Shown here: positions 53,274 through 62,024 of the stretch, in pieces
How positions within the stretch are numbered: position 1 is the first letter of the stretch
How the letters are laid out: every line of letters starts with the position of its first letter
Origin: Autumnicola lenta
GTDB taxonomy: Bacteria > Bacteroidota > Bacteroidia > Flavobacteriales > Flavobacteriaceae
Length of the DNA: 64,000 bases
Direction of reading: 5' to 3'
NCBI RefSeq assembly: GCF_031846515.1
Contig: NZ_JAVRHO010000018.1
Span: 1 to 64,000 of the forward strand
Notes under the pieces: generated by a model
Told to the model about the DNA's origin: nothing
What the model saw: the letters and a program-made list of their open reading frames with translations, nothing else
The model's database searches: none
Position numbers and translations under genes: made by a program

Positions 53274-53305
53274 CAAAAATAATCGTTAACACCCAATATT
53301 TTCAA
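53274..53305 (-). promoter_or_regulatory. Promoter of the phytochrome operon
   Basis: On the coding strand TTG (53305-53303) is followed by 21 nt and TATTTTTG (53281-53274), a full TAnnTTTG -7 box. This predicts a leader of about 30 nt before the ATG at 53238. Confidence 0.65.
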
Positions 53306-54005
53306 GTGTTTTCACACAATTATGAACTTATATCGAATAAATTTTACGCCGATCGTATAGAAAATACTCAAAGTTTAACAATTTAAATCTTAAATATTCC
53401 CAATACAAACTCTTGTACTGTTAAATTATGTTAACAACGCACCTTGTTGAATTCTGTTAATAGAAAATGCACAAACGATAAGTTCCTGTAACTGCGGAAT
53501 ATCATCCTGAATGTTTCTAATTTTACCACATCACGATCATTTTTGAAAACACATTATGCTCACAAGACCTCCGAATATTTTAAAGATACAGGCAGAACAG
53601 CATGTAATTCTGCCATTATTGCAGACCTCTGCCAAAGAGTGATTTTTCAGGACAACTACTTTTCTTTTAAAATAAATTCGAAAAAATGGTCTTATGGATT
53701 GGCTTTAATTAACTGAAGATATTTCGCTATTTAAAAATCTATTTATTTAATTAGATTCCGTTAAACTACCGCTATAAGAAGCTTGAGGTCAAATTCCGAC
53801 TTCTTCTTGACATAATAAAACAAACCCAATTTTGTGTATTTTTAGCAAAGTACCTTTTGGAATATAAGCTATTTATCTTAACTTATCTCCTGTTCCAAAC
53901 TGAGGATTCCCCATCTTTATAGAAGGATTGCATGATGTTTGAACCATAACGGGCAGAATTATTTTTTGAAATAAAGTTGAAAATTAATTAACCAAATAAA
54001 CAAAA
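53306..54005. other. 700-bp AT-rich gap between phytochrome operon and proC
   Basis: No credible coding frame, tRNA or repeat element is seen. A TTTTG followed about 16 nt later by TACCTTTTG near 53830-53860 could be a weak proC promoter, about 140 bp before its ATG. The length of the gap is unusual in this gene-dense region. Confidence 0.4.
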
Positions 54006-54815
54006 ATGAAAGTACTAGTTATCGGAGCAGGAAATATGGGCCTTACTTATGCGGAAGGCATGGCAAAATCGGCCATGTTAAATCGCAAAAATCTGATGAT
54101 TTTTGATAAATCAGCAGAGATTTTAACATCCCTAAGCAGTATTGACCATTTTGATGTTTATGATAAAATTGAAGATTGTCTTCCTGAAGCAGACGTAGTT
54201 TTCCTGGCTGTAAAACCTTATCACTGTGATGGTCTCTTTGAGGAAATTAAATCTTATGTAAATAATCAGCAAATCTTTGTGTCCCTAATGGCGGGTATTA
54301 CTATTAAGAAAATTCAGGATGGCCTGAATGTAAAAAAAGTAGTGAGATCTATGCCTAACCTACCGGCACAGGTAGGGAAAGGAGTTACCTCTTATACAGA
54401 AGCAAAAGAAGTTTCCAGAGTAGAGCTTCTAATGATAAGGAATCTTCTGGATACTACGGGAGAATCCATACGGGTGAAAAACGAAAACTTTATAGATGCC
54501 TCCACAGGTATTTCAGGTAGTGGTCCCGCATACGTGTTCTACTTTATGCAATCTATGCTGGAAGCAGCATTAAAAATGGGCTTTTCACAGCACGATTCCA
54601 AAATACTTGTAAGTCAGACTTTTGAAGGTGCTGTAGAGCTTTTCAATCAGTCAGATCTTTCTCCCAATACGTGGATGGAGAGAGTAGCTTCAAAAGGTGG
54701 TACCACAAGAGCTGCGCTAGATTCTATGGAAGACAACAACGTAAAAGAGCTTATAAAAGATGCCGCTTACGCAGCTTTTGACAGAGCGGTAGAACTTGGA
54801 AAAGAAGAAGCGTAA
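54006..54815 (+). CDS. proC: Pyrroline-5-carboxylate reductase
   Basis: A 269-residue NAD(P)H-dependent enzyme for the last step of proline synthesis. N-terminal Rossmann segment VLVIGAGNMGLTYAEGM; VVFLAVKPYHCDGLFEEI; SMAGITIKKIQ-like strand (LMAGITIKKIQDGL); VVRSMPNLPAQVGKGVTSY; ASTGISGSGPAYVFYFMQSMLEA and SKGGTTRAALDSME. It begins the proC-proB-proA unit. Confidence 0.96.
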   Translation: MKVLVIGAGNMGLTYAEGMAKSAMLNRKNLMIFDKSAEILTSLSSIDHFDVYDKIEDCLPEADVVFLAVKPYHCDGLFEEIKSYVNNQQIFVSLMAGITIKKIQDGLNVKKVVRSMPNLPAQVGKGVTSYTEAKEVSRVELLMIRNLLDTTGESIRVKNENFIDASTGISGSGPAYVFYFMQSMLEAALKMGFSQHDSKILVSQTFEGAVELFNQSDLSPNTWMERVASKGGTTRAALDSMEDNNVKELIKDAAYAAFDRAVELGKEEA

Positions 54816-54843
54816 TTTAAAAATTATCTGTAAAATCGATAAA

Positions 54844-55614
54844 ATGGATAAGAAAAGAATAGTTGTAAAGGTCGGAACAAATGTAATGACCAATAAAGAT
54901 AACAGAATAGTTGGCCCGGTACTAAAAAACCTGGTAAGGCAAATAGCCACATTATATGAGCAGGACATTCATGTAGTCCTTGTTTCTTCAGGATCTGCGA
55001 TTGCAGGTAAGGAAATCCTGGGAGAAATAAATATTACCGACCCGTCCAAAAGAAGACAGGTATTTTCTTCAGTAGGACAACCGCGTATGATGCGGCATTA
55101 TTACAGTATTTTTCATGACTACGGAATGCGCTGCGCGCAGGTGCTGGCTACAAAACGGGATTTTAGCCCGGGTATCCACAGGGAAAATATGATTAACTGT
55201 TATGAATCTTTATTATCTGAAGGAATAATTCCTATTGCGAATGAAGATGATGCGGTTTCAGTAACCATGTCTATGTTTTCAGACAATGATGAACTGGCAA
55301 GTTTGGTAGCAGAATTAATTGGTGCCGACTCGCTTATCATTCTTAGTGATACAGATGGGCTTTACACCGGCCATCCAGATGATGAATATTCAGAAAAACT
55401 TAATAAAGTTCAGGTTGACCAAAACGTTGAAAAATACGTTCAGGAATCTGGAAAAGGTGAAGGCGAAGGCCGTGGCGGTATGGAGTCCAAAATCAAGATT
55501 GCGAAAAGTACTGCTTCCAAAAATATAACTACTTATATCGCAAACGGGAAGAATGAAAACGTGATTTTGGATATAATGGCCGGTAAGCCAGTAGGAACGA
55601 AGTTTACCGCATAA
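54844..55614 (+). CDS. proB: Glutamate 5-kinase without PUA domain
   Basis: A 256-residue amino-acid kinase making gamma-glutamyl phosphate. RIVVKVGTNVMTNKD, VVLVSSGSAIAGKEILG, DNDELASLVAELIGADSLIILSDTDGLYTGHP and GRGGMESKIKIAKSTASK are family hallmarks. It ends after the kinase domain, lacking the C-terminal PUA domain of the longer E. coli type. The ATG at 54844 is preferred over one at 54796, which overlaps proC. Confidence 0.95.
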   Translation: MDKKRIVVKVGTNVMTNKDNRIVGPVLKNLVRQIATLYEQDIHVVLVSSGSAIAGKEILGEINITDPSKRRQVFSSVGQPRMMRHYYSIFHDYGMRCAQVLATKRDFSPGIHRENMINCYESLLSEGIIPIANEDDAVSVTMSMFSDNDELASLVAELIGADSLIILSDTDGLYTGHPDDEYSEKLNKVQVDQNVEKYVQESGKGEGEGRGGMESKIKIAKSTASKNITTYIANGKNENVILDIMAGKPVGTKFTA

Positions 55615-55646
55615 ATTATTTAGTTGAACTTAAAAAAATTATAGCA

Positions 55647-56846
55647 ATGATATTGATAGACACAAAAACCAAAAATAACGTTTTAAAATCCATGATAAAT
55701 ATCCTGGATAAGAGACGTAAAGAAATAGTTGCTGCCAATCAAAAGGACCTGATAAACTTTGGTGAAACCGAGGGTGCAATGTACGACAGGCTTATCGTAA
55801 ACGATAAGAAAGTAGACGGCATGATACAATCCGTCAAAGAGGTGATGGAACAGGACGATCCAGTTGGACAGACGATTGAACATAGAAAGCTTGACAGCGG
55901 ATTGGCGATTACCAATAAAACCGCACCTTTCGGGAACATCATGATTATTTATGAATCAAGACCAGATGTGACGATAGAAGCAGCTGTACTTGCTTTTAAA
56001 GCAAATAATAAGATTTACCTGAAAGGTGGTAAAGAGGCCATCCATAGTAACAAAATTCTAGAGGAATGCTGGCACCAGGCACTTCTGAAAAACGATCTCG
56101 ATACAAGCTGGATCCAGTTGCTTCACTTAAACCGGGAGGAAACTCAAGAATTTCTTAAAAATCCGCCGGAAAAATTAGATCTTATCGTCCCTCGTGGTGG
56201 CGAGAGATTAATTGCTTTTGTTAAGGAACACGCAACAGGCGCTGTTCTTGTGAGCGGTCGTGGAAATAACTTCCTGTATGTTTCTGAAAATGCAGATTTC
56301 GAAATTGCCAAGAAAGTGATGTTGAACGCTAAAATCGATAAGATTTCTGGTTGTAACGCACTTGATAAAGTATTGGTAAGTCTTAATCTTCCTGATTATG
56401 AGAATAAGCTGCGTGAACTTCAGCAAATGTTCAGGGAAAACGGCGTGAAGATCCTTGTAGATGAAGAAATCCACAAAGTACTTAACGATGAAGACAAGAT
56501 TCCTTCAGAAGATGTTTGGTATGAAGAATTCCTGGCAATGAAGGTTGTGATTGGCAGCGCTTCCCAGCTAGATGCCGCTATAGAAACAATCAACAAATAC
56601 TCCGGTGGACATTCTGCTTCCATCATCACTACAGACGAAGTTGAAGCACTTAAATTTATGGAACAGGTAGACAGCGCAGCCGTTTATCATAATGCTTCCA
56701 CAAGATTTACCGATGGTGGTGCTATGGGTGTTGGTGCCGAGCTGGCAATTAGTACAGATAAACTACATCACAGGGGACCACTTGGGCTTAAACAATTGGT
56801 AACCAATAAATATTATGTGCTGGGAGAAGGCCATATTAGAGCTTAA
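55647..56846 (+). CDS. proA: Gamma-glutamyl phosphate reductase
   Basis: A 399-residue aldehyde-dehydrogenase-superfamily enzyme giving glutamate-5-semialdehyde. APFGNIMIIYESRPDVTIEAAVLAFKANN, LIVPRGGERLIAFVKEHA, ISGCNALDKVLV with the catalytic Cys, and FTDGGAMGVGAELAISTDKLHHRGPLGLKQL are typical. It follows proB by 32 bp and is followed by a terminator. Confidence 0.96.
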   Translation: MILIDTKTKNNVLKSMINILDKRRKEIVAANQKDLINFGETEGAMYDRLIVNDKKVDGMIQSVKEVMEQDDPVGQTIEHRKLDSGLAITNKTAPFGNIMIIYESRPDVTIEAAVLAFKANNKIYLKGGKEAIHSNKILEECWHQALLKNDLDTSWIQLLHLNREETQEFLKNPPEKLDLIVPRGGERLIAFVKEHATGAVLVSGRGNNFLYVSENADFEIAKKVMLNAKIDKISGCNALDKVLVSLNLPDYENKLRELQQMFRENGVKILVDEEIHKVLNDEDKIPSEDVWYEEFLAMKVVIGSASQLDAAIETINKYSGGHSASIITTDEVEALKFMEQVDSAAVYHNASTRFTDGGAMGVGAELAISTDKLHHRGPLGLKQLVTNKYYVLGEGHIRA

Positions 56847-56868
56847 TCCAAATTACATACATTTTTAA

Positions 56869-56900
56869 AGGAGGTTGTCTTTACAGGCAGCCTCTTTTTT
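56869..56900 (+). terminator. Terminator after proA
   Basis: The stem GAGGTTGTC/GGCAGCCTC (two G-T pairs) with loop TTTACA is followed by TTTTTT, 24 bp after the proA stop. Confidence 0.8.
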
Positions 56901-56929
56901 ATGCTGAATTTGTTCATTTTAGGTACATG

Positions 56930-57030
56930 CCCGAAATTGGCAATTTTCAACTTATTATTTTTAGACCTCACAGGTTTTTAAAACCTGTGAGGTCTTGCCG
57001 TGGCTTAAAATCGGCAATTTTCAACCTGCT
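56930..57030. repeat. Composite intergenic repeat with 33-bp palindrome
   Basis: The box CCGAAATTGGCAATTTTCAA (56931-56950) is followed by a perfect palindrome at 56963-56995, arms AGACCTCACAGGTTTT and its complement around one T. Then come TGCCGTGGCTTAAAATCGGC and a second CAATTTTCAACCTGCT box. A nearly identical copy of the whole block of about 100 bp lies at 57475-57580. Confidence 0.9.
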
Positions 57031-57126
57031 GAAATAATTCTTGTCAAAAATGCCCGAATGTTTTTTCTGAAATTTTTTATAAAATAAAGGCTGGGGCTTA
57101 AAATGGAAAGTATTGACCTAATAATA

Positions 57127-57159
57127 AGACCTGACAGGTTTCAAAAACCTGTCAGGTCT
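57127..57159. repeat. 33-bp palindrome, GAC variant
   Basis: Arms AGACCTGACAGGTTT and AAACCTGTCAGGTCT. The palindrome core matches those at 56963, 57508 and 63834 except for paired changes at one position of each arm (C to G and G to C), so base pairing is kept. Confidence 0.9.
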
Positions 57160-57474
57160 GTCCTACACCCGAAAAGGCAATTAAGAACATCAATTCTTAC
57201 TGTCAAAAATCAAAAAATTAATTTCTTTATTAGTGGATTAGTGGTAACATTTTTATCAAAAGAAGAATTTAAATTTTGGCAATTTTCGACCTGCCATTTT
57301 GAAACTGAAGTGATTCTGCTGATATCTATAAGGTTTTAAAAGCCTTGTAGGTATTTCTTTTGGCTATATAATCTAAAAAAACTCTATTTTTTTGATCTAC
57401 TGAAGTAATCTTGACAAGAATGCATGAATATATTCTGCAAATTAATTAGTAGCCCCTCTGATTAAAGAAGTGTA

Positions 57475-57580
57475 GCTGAAAATGGTAATTTTCCACTTAT
57501 TATTATTAGACCCCACAGGTTTTGAAAACCTGTGAGGTCTTGCCGTGGCTTAAAATCGGCAATTTTCAACCTGCTAGTTT
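57475..57580. repeat. Second copy of composite intergenic repeat
   Basis: This block repeats 56930-57030 with few changes: box GAAAATGGTAATTTTCCACT, palindrome at 57508-57540 (arms AGACCCCACAGGTTTT and AAAACCTGTGAGGTCT), then the same TGCCGTGGCTTAAAATCGGC and CAATTTTCAACCTGCT. The left arm has a C where the other arm implies a T, leaving a single mismatch. Confidence 0.9.
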
Positions 57581-57873
57581 TTAAGCTGAAGTGATTCTGC
57601 TGAAATCTAAAAGAAGGAAGCCGAAAAATGGCAATTATCGACCTCCTCATTTTCAGCAAAGGCTTTTTTACTCTTTAACTTCTTTTCTATTTAACTCTTC
57701 AATTTCAAAACGCACGTTACTAGGTTATAATCTTCAGAGGAAATGGAAATTTTATACTTCAGTAGGTATTTTGGCGTTAACAGGGTGTTAACACTCAAAA
57801 TGACCATTAAATGCACCAGAGATTTGTAACTTTCCGCAGAAAATTCAATTAAAATAAAAAACCACACTTTAGC

Positions 57874-59745
57874 ATGAAAAAATTCATTTATGCACTGGCA
57901 ATGTCATTTGCCATTTTCAGTTGTAAAACCACGCAAAATACCGTTACTGAGGAACAACCAATTGTTACCAAACTTGATCTTGTGAACGTTCAGGAAGATA
58001 GAGTTATGGTGACCATTGACCCGGCAGAATTTACTACAGAAACTACCACTTTTTATATTCCGAAGACCGTACCCGGCACCTACTCTACTTCCAATTACGG
58101 AAAATATTCTGAAGATCTTAAAGCTTTTGATTACAAGGGAAATGAACTGGAAATTGTAAAGCTGGATGAAAATAGCTGGAGTATTCCCGATGCAAAAAAA
58201 CTTGATAAGATCACGTACTGGGTCAACGATACCTTTGATGTGCAGGGAGAAGGCGGAATTTATTCTATGGCCGGAACAAATATCCTCGAAGACAAGAATT
58301 TCCTGCTTAATCTCCACGGATTTGTAGGTTACTTTGAAAATTTGCAGGAGAAAAAATATCGTGTGGAGATAAAGAGACCTTCAGATCTTATTGGAGGAAG
58401 TGCGCTGGAGATTGCTGAGACTCTTTCTACGGAAAATGATGAATCAAAAACAGACATCTACAATCTGAACCGTTATTTTGAAGTTACCGATAACCCTATT
58501 ATGTACGGAGAGCCGGACACTGTTAGTTTTAATGTACAGGGAATGGAGGTTTTACTGAATGTTTATTCTCCAAACGACAAATTTTCTGCCGAAAGCTTTG
58601 CTCCTGCTATGGAGAGAATGATCACGGCGCAAAAGAATTTTTTAGGTGATATTAACAGCACTGACAAATATGCTATTCTACTTTATTTATCAGCTACTCC
58701 GGGACAGAACGATGCGGGAAATTTTGGAGCTCTGGAGCACCACACCTCTACCGTTGTGGTTATGCCGGAAATTATGGAAGAAGAAGCTTTAAATGAAAGC
58801 CTTACAGATATCGTTTCTCATGAGTTCTTCCACATTATCACTCCTCTGGGAGTACATTCGCAAGAAATTCATTATTTCGATTATAACGATCCAAAAATGT
58901 CAAAACACCTTTGGATGTATGAAGGCATCACCGAATATTTTGCTAACCTTTTCCAGGTAAACCAGGGATTAATAGACAATCAGGATTTCTACGACAGGAT
59001 TAATGAAAAACTGGAAGCAGCAAAACGATATGATGATACCATGTCTTTTACTGTTATGAGTGAGAATATTCTTGAAGATGGATATCAGGAAAACTATGCG
59101 AATGTTTACCAAAAAGGAGCTTTAATAGGAATGGCACTGGATATTAGGTTAAGAGAACTTAGCGGTGGAAATATGGGTGTTCTTGACCTCATGAAGGAAC
59201 TAACGCAGAAATACGGAAAGGACAAGCCTTTTAATGATGACGAGCTTATTGCCGATATTGTTGAACTTACCTATCCGGAGATTCAGAATTTCTTTGATCA
59301 GTACGTAATTGGAACCACGCCAATTCCTTATTCTGAATTTTTTGAAAAAGTAGGCCTGGAAATTAGAGAAGGTCAGGTTCCTGTAGACTACTTCTTGAAA
59401 AATCAAACCACACCTTACATTACTGTAAATCAACAAGGGAATATTCTTGTAAGAAATGATGTGGAGTTGAACTCCTTTCTTCAGGATTTGGAACTGGAAG
59501 CTGGAGATATGATCCAGAGCATAAACGGAACAGCATATAGCCGGGAGAATATTTATGACCTGATAACTACTTCACAAACTTGGAAAGAGGGAGATTCAAT
59601 TTCCATGACCGTTGTTAGAGATGGTGAAGAAGTGATTCTGGAATCTTCCATTGTTGCTCCAACTGCACCGGGATTGCGTTTAGTTGAAATTCAAAACGCC
59701 GATAGTGAACAGATTGAACTGAGATATGCATGGTTAAAATCATAA
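57874..59745 (+). CDS. M61 family metallopeptidase lipoprotein with PDZ domain
   Basis: A 623-residue zinc peptidase of the glycyl-aminopeptidase (M61) family. The signal ends in a lipobox-like FAIFSC, so it is probably a lipoprotein. The zinc site HEFFH is at residues 316-320, and YEGITEYF supplies the third ligand at about E350. An N-terminal beta-rich domain and a C-terminal PDZ domain (about 520-600; EAGDMIQSINGTAYSRENIYDLITT) complete the usual M61 layout. Substrate unknown; likely periplasmic peptide turnover. Confidence 0.93.
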   Translation: MKKFIYALAMSFAIFSCKTTQNTVTEEQPIVTKLDLVNVQEDRVMVTIDPAEFTTETTTFYIPKTVPGTYSTSNYGKYSEDLKAFDYKGNELEIVKLDENSWSIPDAKKLDKITYWVNDTFDVQGEGGIYSMAGTNILEDKNFLLNLHGFVGYFENLQEKKYRVEIKRPSDLIGGSALEIAETLSTENDESKTDIYNLNRYFEVTDNPIMYGEPDTVSFNVQGMEVLLNVYSPNDKFSAESFAPAMERMITAQKNFLGDINSTDKYAILLYLSATPGQNDAGNFGALEHHTSTVVVMPEIMEEEALNESLTDIVSHEFFHIITPLGVHSQEIHYFDYNDPKMSKHLWMYEGITEYFANLFQVNQGLIDNQDFYDRINEKLEAAKRYDDTMSFTVMSENILEDGYQENYANVYQKGALIGMALDIRLRELSGGNMGVLDLMKELTQKYGKDKPFNDDELIADIVELTYPEIQNFFDQYVIGTTPIPYSEFFEKVGLEIREGQVPVDYFLKNQTTPYITVNQQGNILVRNDVELNSFLQDLELEAGDMIQSINGTAYSRENIYDLITTSQTWKEGDSISMTVVRDGEEVILESSIVAPTAPGLRLVEIQNADSEQIELRYAWLKS

Positions 59746-59818
59746 AGAACACTTTAAAGTCAACATCCCCGGGTCAAGCATCTGGGTAATAAACCCGGCT
59801 GGGGAAATAAATAAAAAT

Positions 59819-59848
59819 GCGGTGGTTAGATACTACCGCTTTTTTTAT
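59819..59848 (+). terminator. Terminator after M61 peptidase
   Basis: The stem GCGGTGGT/ACTACCGC (one G-T pair) with loop TAGAT is followed by seven T residues. Confidence 0.85.
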
Positions 59849-59913
59849 TTTAATTCAGGCAAATCTCCTAAATTGAAGTTTCAAATAAACTTGCTAAAAC
59901 CACTTCTTACCAC

Positions 59914-61917
59914 ATGGAAATTCCTATTCTACAGGATATTGTCATAATACTTGGATTATCAATACTCATTATTCTTGCGTTTCAAAAGATAAAAGTTCCT
60001 TCAATATTAGGGTTTTTACTTGCCGGAATTATTGCAGGTCCCCATGCCTTTAATCTTATAAGCTCTACTCATGAGGTAGAATTACTTTCGGAAATTGGTA
60101 TTATTTTTCTACTATTTGTAATTGGAATAGAACTTTCTTTAAAAGGATTGGCTTCCATAAAGAACACTATTATTTTCGGGGGTGGGCTTCAGGTAGGTGG
60201 TACAATTTTGATAACAACACTTGCCGCTGTCTTCTTAGGCCTTCCATTAAATACATCTATTTTTCTTGGATTTCTTTTCTCGCTAAGTAGTACAGCCATT
60301 GTCCTTAAGCTACTTCAGGAGAAAGGTGAAATGACTTCGCCACACGGCCGGATTGGAGTGGCCATTCTTATATTTCAGGATATTATTGTAGTACCCATGA
60401 TGCTGTTTACACCGCTGCTGGCTGGTAAATCTGACAATATCCTGTTAACCATTGGAATTCTTACCGGAAAAGTGATTTTGGTAGGAATTGTAATTTTTCT
60501 TTTAGCAAAGTATGTAGTACCAAGAGTTTTTGAATGGGTGGTAAAGACCAAAAATCAGGAATTGTTTATTCTTACCGTTGTGGTGTTTTGTTTCGGGATT
60601 GCATGGCTGACTTCTTCTGTCGGACTATCCCTGGCTTTAGGTGCTTTTTTTGCCGGACTAATCATATCTGAATCTGATTATAGTCACCAGGCCACCGCCA
60701 ACGTGCTACCCTTCAGGGAAATCTTTATTAGTTTCTTCTTTATTTCAGTTGGAACACTGCTTAACCTAAGTTTCTTCTTCAATAATATTGTGTACATATT
60801 ACTGCTTGTTGTGGCCGTGATCCTACTCAAAATGCTTGTATTAGGAATAACAACCCTTATTCTAAAATATAAGCCAAGAACCATCTTTATGACGCTTTTT
60901 AGTCTCTTTCAGGTTGGAGAATTTTCGCTTCTGCTTTCAGGCGTGGGACTTGAAAACGGATTAATTCCTGAGAATATTTATCAATATTTTTTGGCCATAT
61001 CCATCATTAGTATGGGGCTAACTCCTTTTTTAATTTCCAATTCCTCTAAAATCACTTATGCTATTCTAAAAGCACCAATCCCTTCCGCAGTAAGAAAGCG
61101 ACTGAACAACATTAAAAAAAACGCAAATACCGAAGAATTTTCAGAAGAAAACCTGCACGATCACCTTGTAATTATTGGTTACGGAATTAACGGTGGAAAC
61201 ATTGGAAAGGCCGCCAGAAATGCCAATATTCCATACGTTATCGTGGATATGGAGCCCGATTCTTTTGATAAAGCTAAAGCTAAGGGAGAGCCTATTGTTT
61301 TTGGTGACGCAACAAATCCTACTATTTTAAAACACATACATGTGCAGGAGGCACGGGTTGTGGTAATTGCCATTTCAGACCCTGCAGCCACACATAAAAT
61401 TATTAGCAGCATTCGCCTATTTACACAAACTGCTTTTATAATTGTCAGGACACGCTACGTAAAAGAAATTGAAGAAAGTATAAGGCTTGGTGCAGACGAG
61501 GTAATTCCTGAAGAATTTGAAACTTCCATAGAGATTTTCACCCGTGTTCTCAAAAAATACTTAGTACCCTTTGATGAGATTCAGGCTTTTACAGATAGCA
61601 TCCGTTCTTCAGATTATGCTATGCTAACTTCTTTAAAAGGCAAACCTCATAATCCTAATTTACAGCATCTTAATATTCCGAATAAGGAAATTGCCACCCT
61701 TACCGTTAGACGAAATAACAAAAAGATTGTAGGTAAGACAATAAAAGAATCGGGAATGGGCAAGAATTACAGAGTTACTGTACTGGCTATAAAAAGGGAA
61801 AATGACTACCTCACAGAAATTTCTCCCAATACTGTTATTATGCAGGACGACCTTCTTTATCTTTTCGGAAACCCGATAAATATTAATCATATTAATAAAA
61901 TCCTGTCCCTTAAATAG
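59914..61917 (+). CDS. Kef-type monovalent cation:proton antiporter (CPA2)
   Basis: A 667-residue inner-membrane antiporter. About 12 membrane segments (residues 5-375) include ILGFLLAGIIAGPHAF, IGIIFLLFVIGIELS, SLSSTAIVLKLLQEKGE and ALGAFFAGLIISESDYSHQ. A cytoplasmic TrkA-N (RCK) domain starts at about 415 (HLVIIGYGINGGNIGKAARNANIPYVIVDME) and a TrkA-C domain ends the protein. Related KefB/KefC proteins exchange K+ for H+ and protect against electrophiles. No ancillary KefF/G gene is nearby. Confidence 0.93.
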   Translation: MEIPILQDIVIILGLSILIILAFQKIKVPSILGFLLAGIIAGPHAFNLISSTHEVELLSEIGIIFLLFVIGIELSLKGLASIKNTIIFGGGLQVGGTILITTLAAVFLGLPLNTSIFLGFLFSLSSTAIVLKLLQEKGEMTSPHGRIGVAILIFQDIIVVPMMLFTPLLAGKSDNILLTIGILTGKVILVGIVIFLLAKYVVPRVFEWVVKTKNQELFILTVVVFCFGIAWLTSSVGLSLALGAFFAGLIISESDYSHQATANVLPFREIFISFFFISVGTLLNLSFFFNNIVYILLLVVAVILLKMLVLGITTLILKYKPRTIFMTLFSLFQVGEFSLLLSGVGLENGLIPENIYQYFLAISIISMGLTPFLISNSSKITYAILKAPIPSAVRKRLNNIKKNANTEEFSEENLHDHLVIIGYGINGGNIGKAARNANIPYVIVDMEPDSFDKAKAKGEPIVFGDATNPTILKHIHVQEARVVVIAISDPAATHKIISSIRLFTQTAFIIVRTRYVKEIEESIRLGADEVIPEEFETSIEIFTRVLKKYLVPFDEIQAFTDSIRSSDYAMLTSLKGKPHNPNLQHLNIPNKEIATLTVRRNNKKIVGKTIKESGMGKNYRVTVLAIKRENDYLTEISPNTVIMQDDLLYLFGNPININHINKILSLK

Positions 61918-62024
61918 GAACTGTTAATTATTTGTCATTCTCTTGCTGATTTAAGCAAAGCCCATTAATTTGTATATTGTTTAACTAACGCCCAGTTCCA
62001 TTCTATGCAACCTAAATAAAGAAT

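Larger units (their letters stand above)
56901..57873. other. 1-kb gene-free repeat cluster between proA and M61 peptidase
   Basis: The gap contains two copies of the composite block (56930 and 57475), two further palindromes (57127-57159 and a degenerate one at 57326-57351) and several single CAATTWTCRAC boxes (near 57280 and 57625). A short open frame at 57103-57339 runs across the palindrome and is not credible as a gene. The cluster looks like an accumulation site for the repeat family. Confidence 0.75.

Noticed and set aside
57103..57339. 78-codon open frame in the proA-M61 gap
   Set aside because: It runs through a 33-bp palindrome and repeat boxes; the peptide has no family features.
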